17,670 bases of DNA, taken from positions 1 through 17,670 of the forward strand of contig JAPLNJ010000114.1 of NCBI GenBank assembly GCA_026692885.1. Direction: 5' to 3'. Source of the stretch: Planctomycetota bacterium. Lineage in GTDB: Bacteria; Planctomycetota; Planctomycetia; Pirellulales; Pirellulaceae. Positions within the stretch are counted from its first letter, which is position 1. Every line of letters starts with the position of its first letter. The notes under the pieces are model-generated. The model was not told the origin of the DNA. It made no database searches and saw nothing but the letters and a program-made list of their open reading frames with translations. The translations under genes were made by a program, and so were the position numbers. Positions 9,101 through 12,995 of this stretch are shown here, in pieces.

Positions 9101-11035
9101 GTCCCGGTTGAAGTCAATCCAGGCGTCCAAGCGGTTCGTGGCAGCCGGATGCTGAAGGTTGACTTGCACGGTGGCGGTGATCGGCATGGCGGTCGAAGCC
9201 GCCAACGCCGATGGCCACGTCACGCCGTCTTCGTCATCCGGTATGCCCGTGGTGTCGTCGGCAGTCGCGCCGATCGAGTGAACCCCATTGGCTTCACGGT
9301 CACGATTTGGACCCAGCCTAGGACCGATGGCCCAGTGCTGCGCACCGTTCTCGGCCAGGGTGACGGGATAGCTGCTGGTAAAGCCGCTCTGGAGAGAGGA
9401 CGGCGCATCGCCGAAGTCCTTACCGGTCGGTATTTCGAACCCGTCGCCTCCGTCGCCTCCGCTGCATCCGTCGCATCCTCCGTCGCCGCTGAAGGTGATT
9501 ACCGGCGATGCAATGCCGGCCACCTTATCGATGGTGCGGAACTGAATCGTGTGGGAACCAGCGCTCAGACCAGACATGTTCCCGGAGTAAGAGACGGACG
9601 CAGTGTCAGCGTAGTAACTGTTCACGTCGACCCAGTTACCACCAGCCGACGGATCCGTCGGTTCCAACGGATCCAACCGATATTGTAAGTAGCCCACGGT
9701 GCTAATGGTGACGTCTTTGCTGGTGCCAGACGAATTATCATTCGTCCACGGATGCACCGAACTGGTGCCGGTGAACGTGAATATCTGGGTGTTGGGATCG
9801 TACCCCCCGGAACCGGTCAGGGTCAGCGATCCGAGCGCATCGATAGTACCGTCCGGGCCGAGCGTCGCATACTGGTTGGTGTACCGGTCTCGCCACCCGA
9901 CCATCTCCAACGAACTGGGCGAAGAGATATTGGCCAGGTAGGCAGGGTCCTGAAGCGTCTGCTCGCCCATGATGCTGGCCACCCTCGCTGGCACGCCCGC
10001 TGGCCTTCCATCGACGGCGTTGACGTTCTGCGTGTTATAGTAGCCTGAGCGCTCATCGTATGAATCAGACCTAGCGTACTCATCAAGGGCATAGAAGATG
10101 TGGCCCGTCTCGTGCGCCAGCACTTGCCCCATCTTGTCGATCCCCCAGCTGTCGTTCTTATAGTTCATTACTAAGAACGGTCCACCGAGGTAGGCGTAGG
10201 CGAACCTCTCGCGGTCGGCGAAATAGCCATCGGGGTCGTTGGAGGAGTCGACGATGAAGACGGTAAAGGCCCAATCGGAGTTCTTTCCATTGGCGTCTGT
10301 CTTGAGCCTCTGGTCCTGGTCCCACGTCCTCACGTCTGTCCTGTAGTCGGCCCCGGTGTTGTAGTTCGTCTTTCCGAACCGGGTGTCACTGAGGAAACTG
10401 TCGATCCACAAGCCCTCATCCGTATACGGGCGGTTGATTGGCTCGTAGGGGGTGGGAACGGGATTGTCCGCGTAGGTAAAGTCGATGTTGAACTTCAGAT
10501 GGGGCGCGCCAATGGCGGACGTCGTGGCCGCGGTGATCCCCTTCACGTTTTTCCACGCCGTGAATGTGTTTTCCCACCACTGGAGTCCTTCGTTGACCTC
10601 GCGTTTCACGTCACTGATCTCAGTGGGCGTCCAATCCTCCGTCGAAGCGGGCCCCGTCGACTCCAACAACACCACGGTCACTGCCACGTCGCCGATCATG
10701 TACTCCGACGTTTCCCACGCGGTCGTTCCGTAGGGCGCGGCGTTGGCGGCCCCTGGGCTGGCTGCGACGTTCAGAGGTGCGGCCAAGGTGTTTTGTGCGT
10801 TCAGGTACGCCTGGACGTCCGGCGACGTGAAGGCGTCGGCCAGCATGATGTTGGCCACTGGCGGTGCCGCGCCCAGCAGGGTCAGCAGACAGCGATCTTC
10901 CAACCGTTCCAGGCTCGCCCGCCGCGGTTTTCCTGTCCGCTTGGCTTTGGCCCTCGCCGCTTTCTTGCGGGAAGTCACGCGATGACCACGAAGGGAACCC
11001 AATCGCAACGAGAAGTCAAAGGTCCACGTCATCAC
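137..11035 (-). CDS. Giant modular secreted/surface protein: metallopeptidase, GEVED, VWA, SdrD_B, Big_5 array, dockerin
   Basis: The 3632-residue product is predicted to be exported and adhesin-like. A basic N-terminus leads into LERLEDRCLLT (42-52), the planctomycete extracellular motif. Residues about 105-395 look like a zinc metallopeptidase: HETGH (308-312), D318-E-Y and a Met-turn-like SIMG at M356. Next come an Ig-like stretch (about 396-515), a Gly/Asp/Cys linker (517-533), GEVED (539-720), an SdrD_B-like fold (724-1040) split by a VWA domain (748-952, MIDAS DTSSS at 756-760), GEVED (1044-1222) and SdrD_B (1227-1331). Two cadherin-like folds (1335-1634, 1636-1942) each contain a pair of unrecognised modules. 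Thirteen Big_5-type repeats (1944-3389) and a dockerin (3442-3508) follow, then about 124 residues ending APLG. GGAGG at 11046-11042 serves either GTG at 11035 (6 nt) or ATG at 11032 (9 nt). The target of the peptidase and the binding partner are unknown. Confidence 0.95.
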   Translation of the reverse strand: MMTWTFDFSLRLGSLRGHRVTSRKKAARAKAKRTGKPRRASLERLEDRCLLTLLGAAPPVANIMLADAFTSPDVQAYLNAQNTLAAPLNVAASPGAANAAPYGTTAWETSEYMIGDVAVTVVLLESTGPASTEDWTPTEISDVKREVNEGLQWWENTFTAWKNVKGITAATTSAIGAPHLKFNIDFTYADNPVPTPYEPINRPYTDEGLWIDSFLSDTRFGKTNYNTGADYRTDVRTWDQDQRLKTDANGKNSDWAFTVFIVDSSNDPDGYFADRERFAYAYLGGPFLVMNYKNDSWGIDKMGQVLAHETGHIFYALDEYARSDSYDERSGYYNTQNVNAVDGRPAGVPARVASIMGEQTLQDPAYLANISSPSSLEMVGWRDRYTNQYATLGPDGTIDALGSLTLTGSGGYDPNTQIFTFTGTSSVHPWTNDNSSGTSKDVTISTVGYLQYRLDPLEPTDPSAGGNWVDVNSYYADTASVSYSGNMSGLSAGSHTIQFRTIDKVAGIASPVITFSGDGGCDGCSGGDGGDGFEIPTGKDFGDAPSSLQSGFTSSYPVTLAENGAQHWAIGPRLGPNRDREANGVHSIGATADDTTGIPDDEDGVTWPSALAASTAMPITATVQVNLQHPAATNRLDAWIDFNRDGDWTDLGEQILANVDLGTSTGLRPLTFTVPQINVVGSNVVLGDTYARFRVSSAGGLAPTGLANNGEVEDYLVKIDKLATIQGTKWNDLNANGIRDTITVAGNKPDVVFVVDTSSSTGNAFGGDVDSDGNSDNILYAELYAGKIFNQQLILGGFGAKARMSIIDFDSIAINMDMDLDGTSTPALTLATLAEERSKGDPAKLDVDEVLNSMIAYADFGTNFDKALQQAINTFNSLGTAQGDGNLIFLSDGGASVTASLVATLNNMKVTIHAYGIGAEANMANLRQIDPNAVQVLSTQDLLGAFGGLQGDQTQYSDPPLAGWRIYVDSNDNGKLDAGEPSAVTDANGSYTLANLFPGTYKVREVPQDLWYQTFPANPEWHSVTVSVGQSLDGVDFGNTYYSEDWGDAPSSPQSGFTSSYPVTQVESGARHTAVGPRLGANRDTEANGIPSAGAVGDDQDRSVDDEDGVTLPIALYPSANTATTASLQVSLQNANTSKNLLDAWIDFNRDGDWTDVGEQIFKSQALGATSGLKTLSFTMPKMSGGNVVLGTTYARFRLSTAGGLLPTGAAADGEVEDYRVTLAEPFTIRGTVWDDNDGDAILDSGELGRAGWTVYVDVNKNGKLDSTTNPPEPSAVTDASGGYAIAGLLDGTYDVRVSNVPTWWRETKPGTGLYRVTLPGLQAPLDFGYQRVGNGPPVLTEIGPRTLPIPKDSTSNSLVISLTAYDPDGDPLVFTATGAQTGSAAVLAQQLDQNYRFVRAVSESFNRRGWNEKYFAGIASSTNAGGVYFVLPSGEVYAWNSSLSTAAAAIATNHTKLGQLDAWYHADVKRVYDAQPKDLVIAQTVYDLNQQYNFYAAPSERLNSQGKNEKYFLGKPTGPTGDNPTGTYFILPDGKVYSWKGGMTVSLAGIPLGVLEPDYYNDLRRLYKASTTQSPVSEPLTAATVTVVKDALGKDQLKVELVDNQFRGNLFVTAVVSDGMDTDRETFVVNVVSKPNRVPTLTQAGDQFVSYESTPPPITVTITSGQTIKLVAADANGDPVTFEATGGSQVETLAALAQQLDQTYSLSAATSLPAGLPRKDITNNDVHYMRGVTNTISATGWYFILSNGDVYAWKGAVPSTPSALDVTNHAFLGTLSNAYYVTLSTLYDRPRDGALSQLAYDLDQKYVFVAAPSESINWRGMAEKYFLGKPSTDNPDGSYFILSNGYVYEWKGSSISEVIMGGPLGILDASYYTSLAKLYSASPPPSTTPLGIGVLAVDPNTGVLTISGTSGTFLVTATVTDGTPGAPSVGSYSRSFTVVVNPPLSNPILSPADNATGVVLSTNLVITFSEPIQKGVGNVVLRKSSDHSMVQTFDVVASAVTVSGTTVTIDPPVNLADGTGYYVEVAAGAFKDSSGNSFAGISGPTAWNFTTIGISSLNPADNAVGVAASTNLVISFSAGVVKGTGDVVIRKLADGSVVQTINVTSTAVTVSGTTVTINPPVDLAESTAYFVEVAAGAFKDLAGNPLAGNPLAGISGPILWDFTTVGVQPTVISLSPADNAMGVVLGTNLVITFSEPIAKGVVGTVVIKKSSDNSTVETFDVATSTAVTVSGTTVTINPSVNLADGTGYYVEVAAGAFKDLSGNAFAGIAGTTTWNFTTIGISSLNPVDNAVGVAVGTNLVISFSAGVGKGAGNVVIKKVAGGSPVQTIDVTSSAVTVSGNTVTINPPDDLAENMAYYVEVAAGAFKDLAGNVLAGISGPTTWNFTTLAVPPTVTSLSPADNATGVALGTMLQITFSEPIQKGVGNVVLKRSSDNSVVQTFDVATSNAVFVTGAIATIDPSVDLVMSTGYYVEVVSGAFKDLSGVAFAGISGPTMWNFTTVGVPPLMSSLTPADDAVAVALGANLVLTFNKSITRGTGNVVIKKSSDGLPVQTIDVATSTAVTVSGTNVTINPPNDLAENTGYYVEVAAGAFKDLLDNPFAGISGSTAWNFATVAVLPTVSSLSPADNATGVVLSTNLVITFSENITRGTGTVVIKKPGVALPVETIDVASTRVTFNGTRVTIDPPVNLADGTGYYVEVAPTAFIDLSGNAFAGISGSTTWNFTTVGMISLNPLDNATGVAAGTNLVISFSAGVDKGTGNVLIKRLSDDFLVHTINVASSTAVTVSGTTVTINPPADLAEYTKYYVEVPAGAFKDLAGNPLAGISGPTTWNFTTVVMPPTVSSLSPTDNAAGVMLGTNLVITFSENIYKGVGNVLIKKPGVALPVETIDVASTRVTFSGTKATIDPSVILEDRTGYYVEVDSGAFIDDSGNAFAGIFGATTWNFTTVGISSLNPVNSATGVPTGANLVIGFSANVVKGTGNVLIKTSGGVLVQVIAVTSTAVTVSGTVVVINPPVDLAESTVYYVEVETGAFKDLSGNPFAAIGGPTAWAFTTVGVPPQVSSLSPANNATGVAVGKNLVIMFNEIVQKVPGSAGEVLIKKSSDNSVAQRINVTDITAVAVSGATVTINPPNDLLESTGYYVVVPAGVFEDLAGNDFAGISSPATWRFTTVGVIYLNPANNATGVDLASNLVITFNTNIIAGSGVVVIRKFDGSPKEEIDVKSTLVTFSGATATINPMFDLVENTRYYVEVPFGAFEDSSGYRSAAITGSTTWNFTTVGVPPRLSSLSPLSNATGVAVGANLEITFNESVLIGAGNVVIRTANNTLVETIIVADVARVNISGPMVTINPTADLAASTGYYVEIARGAFKDLAGNVFAGITGTTTWKFTTGAVAPSPPAIVAGAPAASVDPLADTLSYQLGDTSGGSAVGTATVQGVGEPSYQNPVNRFDVDGDGQVAARDVLILVNYINLNGMGPIPGGTLVSAYLDVVADGSVTAQDVLGLVNALNTFASAGEGEAADSHGIPSPATAVAIVVSPPLIVAPTTLLAAPTVAGQSSPARIEPESAAERFGRPWAEPLVRSDDRPGTPSAWNSIYDDLALNSFDLDETLTDIAGSMGSQAQAEATDRLFAAPLG
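512..712 (-). other. Dockerin type I-like domain of the giant protein (residues 3442-3508)
   Basis: Two EF-hand-like calcium loops are visible. The first, DVDGDGQVAARD from D3448, has Asp at positions 1, 3, 5 and 12 and is canonical. The second, DVVADGSVTAQD, keeps Asp at 1, 5 and 12 but has Val at position 3, so calcium binding there may be weaker. Both loops are followed by helix-like VLxLVN segments. Dockerins classically bind cohesins; in planctomycete giant proteins the partner is usually unknown. The domain is not at the extreme C-terminus, since about 124 residues follow it. Confidence 0.85.
869..5206 (-). repeat. Array of 13 Big_5 (SbsA-like) Ig repeats inside the giant protein
   Basis: The thirteen repeats run about 107-116 residues each. 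All share a core: SLxPADNATGV, a strand like NLVITFSEPI, then TVTINPP, YYVEVAAGAFKD, GNxFAGI and WNFTT. Two subtypes alternate. Type A opens with a PPTVSSLSP-like linker and usually has FSEPI or FSENI; type B opens GISSLNP and usually has FSAGV. The order is A B A B A (A/B hybrid) A B A B A B A, so the true period is a dimer of about 221 residues. One direct check is the same DNA motif starting at 2351 and at 3014, 663 bp apart. Such arrays usually act as a stalk holding functional domains away from the cell surface. That role is inferred here. Confidence 0.9.
5390..6880 (-). repeat. Four copies of an unassigned module of about 90 residues, as two nested pairs
   Basis: The copies lie at residues about 1386-1478, 1483-1570, 1696-1793 and 1797-1882 (nt 6602-6880, 6326-6589, 5657-5950, 5390-5647). 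The shared pattern is a LDQxY start, then AAPSES, RGxxEKYFLGKP, a YFILPxGxVYxWKG core, and a tail LGxLxxxYYxxLxxLY. Copies 1 and 3 resemble each other most in their ALAQQLDQ starts and TNH segments; copies 2 and 4 resemble each other throughout. This implies that a pair was duplicated as a block. Each pair interrupts a cadherin/Ig-like scaffold between its DPDGDPLVFTATG-type front half and its VTATVTDG-type back half. I cannot name a family. Similar phrases may occur in other planctomycete giant proteins, but that is memory and unchecked. Confidence 0.8.
7370..9421 (-). repeat. Duplicated GEVED domain pair flanking the split SdrD_B/VWA unit
   Basis: GEVED copy 1 (residues 539-720, nt 8876-9421) and copy 2 (1044-1222, nt 7370-7906) are closely similar. 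Both open D(F/W)GDAPSS, continue through QSGFTSSYPVT and GPRLG.NRD.EANG, contain DDEDGVT and LLDAWIDFNRDGDWTD or a near variant, and end NGEVEDY or DGEVEDY. At the DNA level they share a 35-base identical stretch, 7843-7877 against 9358-9392 on the plus strand. The identity points to a segmental duplication or recent gene conversion. GEVED is a beta-rich domain of bacterial surface proteins with no settled function. Confidence 0.85.
7916..8866 (-). other. SdrD_B-like fold split by an inserted VWA domain
   Basis: The first SdrD_B strand is IQGTKWNDLNANGIRD (725-740). The expected continuation, LAGWRIYVDSNDNGKLD, does not follow until residue 961. Between them (748-952) is a complete VWA-like domain: a VVFVVDTSSS MIDAS strand (D756, S758, S760), a GTNFDKALQQAI helix supplying T862, and NLIFLSDGG supplying D892. 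The second SdrD_B at 1227-1331 is uninterrupted and shows the normal order. VWA domains with an intact MIDAS commonly bind protein ligands through a divalent metal. The ligand here is unknown. Confidence 0.85.
9851..10723 (-). other. Predicted zinc metallopeptidase domain of the giant protein (residues about 105-395)
   Basis: The active-site signature is HETGHIFYALDEY at 308-320. H308 and H312 are the expected zinc ligands, E309 the catalytic base and D318 a candidate third ligand. The spacing HExxHxxxxxD matches the Asp-ligand zinc peptidases such as snapalysin (HExxHxxGxxD), with Tyr where Gly is usual. M64-type peptidases (HExxH then DEY) have one residue more. A Met-turn-like SIMG follows about 44 residues later at M356. 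Many aromatic and Asp residues sit upstream, for example WAFTVFIVDSS at 255-265. The boundaries and family are tentative; the zinc site is clear. Confidence 0.7.
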
Positions 11036-11091
11036 ATGAATCCTCCAAGAAGTGGGTTAGAAACTGGGCTCTTTATATAACTAGCTGGCCC

Positions 11092-11112
11092 TGTCTCGGC
11101 GATACCGAGACA
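11092..11112 (-). promoter_or_regulatory. Perfect dyad in the giant-gene leader
   Basis: TGTCTCGG (11092-11099) and CCGAGACA (11105-11112) form a perfect 8-bp inverted repeat around five bases. It lies between the predicted promoter and the start codon, in the 5' untranslated stretch of the giant gene. It could be an RNA hairpin influencing translation or stability, or an operator for a dimeric regulator. It has no T-run in the minus-strand direction, so a terminator is less likely. Confidence 0.5.
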
Positions 11113-11227
11113 CCCTGAACCGCCTGTCATTGGGAATCATCGTACCCCCTGAACTAATTGGTGCAAAGTCGAGCACCATCAAAGGGGGAACGTCTCCCAC
11201 ACAGAAACAGAGAACATTTCACCCGTC

Positions 11228-11257
11228 CTTATACGCCGCGTCGGCACAAACTGTCAA
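11228..11257 (-). promoter_or_regulatory. Sigma-70-type promoter for the giant gene
   Basis: Read on the minus strand, a perfect -35 TTGACA (11257-11252) is followed after 18 bases by TATAAG (11233-11228), five of six matches to the -10 consensus. Transcription would start near 11221 and give a 5' untranslated leader of about 185 bases before the giant gene. Two more TTGACA copies lie just upstream at 11266-11261 and 11280-11275, without matching -10 boxes. Confidence 0.6.
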
Positions 11258-11500
11258 GGATGTCAAAGGAAATATGTCAAAGAATAATCAGGGTGCATGT
11301 CAGATCTTGCGTCGGTTGGCGGAGCGCAAAAGAAAAGGGTCAATAGGAGAATTTTGGGAGTCGCTGCAGTAAGCTGCGGATAGTGGGCAATCTGCAGAAT
11401 GGAGTGCTCCAGGAAATGTGCCTCAGAATATTGCGAAATGCTAACAGCGATATCCTGGGAGTTCGATGCCCCCGGCTTGCCCCTCATCGTTACACTACCC

Positions 11501-11596
11501 GAGGCCCGGCCTGTCCCTTCGTAGAACGGAATTTTATTTCGATTCACTGAGCGGATTGAAATCCGTTCTACGACAAAGTTGCCCGTGGGCAGTATA
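11501..11596. repeat. Dispersed hairpin element, copy 1 (96 bp)
   Basis: This copy matches the one at 12447-12541 with 10 substitutions and one single-base gap by hand count. It contains a perfect 12-bp inverted repeat, TCGTAGAACGGA (11519-11530) and TCCGTTCTACGA (11562-11573), with a 31-base loop. It ends in TTGCCCGTGGGCAGTATA. It codes for nothing and looks like a miniature mobile or REP-like repeat. No target-site duplication is obvious. Confidence 0.85.
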
Positions 11597-11609
11597 TCCA
11601 CAAGTTTTC

Positions 11610-11856
11610 GCCCCGATAGGGGCAGCCACATAATAGCCCAGGGCAAAGCGGAGCGGCGCAGCCGCGTAGCGCCGCCCTGGGTTATGAGAGGATTGAGAAC
11701 ACCCGCCCTGAATGGGCGAAACAAACCTTGGCCGCACCGGACGAACGATGCGCGCGGGATGAACCAATTTGTTGCCCGTACAGGGCTACGGTACTGAATC
11801 GATACAGTACCCAGGGCGTCGCGGCGACAGCCGCAGAGCGACGCCCTGGGTACTGT
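11610..11856. repeat. Hairpin cluster one (CCCAGGGC-type palindromic repeats)
   Basis: In order: GCCCC/GGGGC around GATA (11610-11623); a 12-bp stem with one G-U pair built on CCCAGGGC/GCCCTGGG (11633-11644 with 11674-11685); CGCCC/GGGCG (11704-11718); GCCC/GGGC (11774-11786); and a perfect 19-bp stem with a 15-base loop (11804-11822 with 11838-11856), also containing CCCAGGGC. Short hairpins with ACA- or GAA-type linkers thus precede large CCCAGGGC hairpins twice. The large loops are rich in GCGGCG and GCCGC. This is a palindromic repeat family, not a gene. Confidence 0.85.
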
Positions 11857-12027
11857 TTCAGGGTGCTGCGGGAAGCGGACGAAGTATTGCGGAGACCAAA
11901 TCACCGCACACGAAAAATTGTGGTGGCACCTTTCTCGTTTCTCGCCGCCGACCGCGGAGCGGTCACAGACATTAGCCGGTGGTCAATCGCAGCGCCGACC
12001 ACCGGAATGTCGGCGAAAACCGTTCCC

Positions 12028-12229
12028 GCATCCCGGAGGGATGCCACCCTGGCGCCGGCGCACGCCTGGAATGGCCGATGGTGTTCCGGATGCGTGCGGG
12101 GCCGGAACGCCCCGGCACCCCTCCGGGGTGCGACCGATTGGGGGGGATGTCTTCCGGGGGTATCGCTGCGCTCAACCCCCGGCTAGTGTCTGGGAACCCT
12201 GCGGGTTCGGCCGCCACCGAACACGGTGG
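12028..12229. repeat. Hairpin cluster two (GCATCCC- and CCGGGGG-type palindromic repeats)
   Basis: In order: GCATCCC/GGGATGC around GGA (12028-12044); GCACCCC/GGGGTGC around TCC (12115-12131); CCGGGGGT/ACCCCCGG with a 13-base loop containing CGCTGCGCTC (12154-12182); GAACCC/GGGTTC around TGC (12194-12208); and CCACCG/CGGTGG around four bases (12214-12229). All are perfect stems. As in cluster one, short three-base-loop hairpins are paired with a larger GC-rich one, but the sequences differ. The spacing of stems leaves no room for a normal coding sequence. Confidence 0.85.
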
Positions 12230-12446
12230 TAAACCCAGGGGCCTCTTGGTCATCCATGACGTCCGTGATTTCGTAATCGCTCCGCGAAGCAAACCAGACT
12301 GGAACAAAATCAGGCATTCGGGAAAACACCAATTCAAGGCAAAATCAGACAAACTGAACACCCCAGGTCTGGAGCGTTTGTGTGTAGCCACGAGCGTAAT
12401 CTTTCCCCGGGCAAGCCGGGGGCATTCGCGGATGTCATGGCTGCCC

Positions 12447-12541
12447 GTGGCCAGGCTTGTCTCTTCGTAGAGCGGAATTTATTCCGACTCACTGAACGGA
12501 TTGAAATCCGTTCTACGACAAAGCTGCCCGCGGGCAGTATA
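12447..12541. repeat. Dispersed hairpin element, copy 2 (95 bp)
   Basis: This is the second copy of the element at 11501-11596, in the same orientation. Its stem is TCGTAGAGCGGA (12465-12476) with TCCGTTCTACGA (12507-12518), so one A-T pair has become G-U. Near its end CTGCCCGCGGGCAG is a perfect 14-base palindrome, imperfect in copy 1. About 20 bases upstream lies the 17-base block GGGCAAGCCGGGGGCAT (12409-12425), the exact reverse complement of 11466-11482, which is also about 20 bases upstream of copy 1. Confidence 0.85.
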
Positions 12542-12642
12542 ACACTGACTGCATTTCGCAAGGTCACGATCAAGACCAGGAAAAGGGCCTTGATTAGTTG
12601 GACGGGCTCACTTCGGCCCGAAAGCTCGCGAAACGAGTCACT

Positions 12643-12663
12643 CCTCCCCTTACGAAGGGGAGG
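12643..12663. repeat. Short hairpin repeat, 9-bp perfect stem
   Basis: CCTCCCCTT and AAGGGGAGG form a perfect 9-bp stem around ACG. It is followed by a G-rich stretch (12664-12674) and, further on, a C-rich stretch (12700-12719). It resembles dispersed palindromic repeats seen in many bacterial intergenic regions. With no T-run next to it and no gene just upstream, a terminator role is unsupported. Confidence 0.65.
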
Positions 12664-12995
12664 TTGGGAGGGGTGTCAGTATGTCCCGATACTCAGAACC
12701 CCCCCCTTAATACCCCCTTTGGTGAAGATGGGAAACGATACTGCCGTGAGCGAAGTGAGACAGTCGAATTAGGCCGTCGAGAGTTCAGCATTAGGCATCC
12801 GTCGGGGCAATTACAGCGGTCGCATCCCCGCCGCGGGAGCCGTGGGGCTGAAAATCTTCTGCAATCTGCCGCAAGTTTCCATACGCTTCTTCGATTCTTC
12901 AACTACTGCGGTTAGGATTCCACGACCGGTCGGTGGACTTTCGGCTTGAGAACACGGGTTTTTGGGAAAACTGGCAACACTACAGGAGAAGCACA

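Larger units (their letters stand above)
11036..12995. other. Long gene-free region between the giant gene and fliC
   Basis: No open reading frame here has a ribosome binding site, recognisable domains or a sensible composition; those that exist run straight across inverted repeats. The region holds the leader and promoter of the giant gene (11036-11280), a 96-bp element (11501-11596), hairpin cluster one (11610-11856), hairpin cluster two (12028-12229), the second copy of the element (12447-12541) and a further hairpin (12643-12663). I see nothing assignable in 11281-11460, 11857-12027, 12230-12408 and 12664-12983. No convincing sigma-28 or sigma-54 promoter was found ahead of fliC, although a flagellin gene would be expected to have one. 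Confidence 0.75.

Noticed and set aside
11130..11372. Plus-strand open frame of 80 codons
   Set aside because: It starts at TTG without a ribosome binding site and overlaps the predicted giant-gene promoter.
11263..11904. Minus-strand open frame of 213 codons between the giant gene and fliC
   Set aside because: It reads through the 96-bp element and four hairpins, covers the promoter end, and has no domain or ribosome binding site.
11979..12470. Plus-strand open frame of 163 codons
   Set aside because: It runs across all stems of hairpin cluster two, so the frame is incidental.
12817..12983. Sigma-54 or sigma-28 promoter for fliC
   Set aside because: A GG-N10-GC match occurs near 12806 but without the TGGCAC/TTGC context, and no TAAA...GCCGATAA pair was found; no call is justified.
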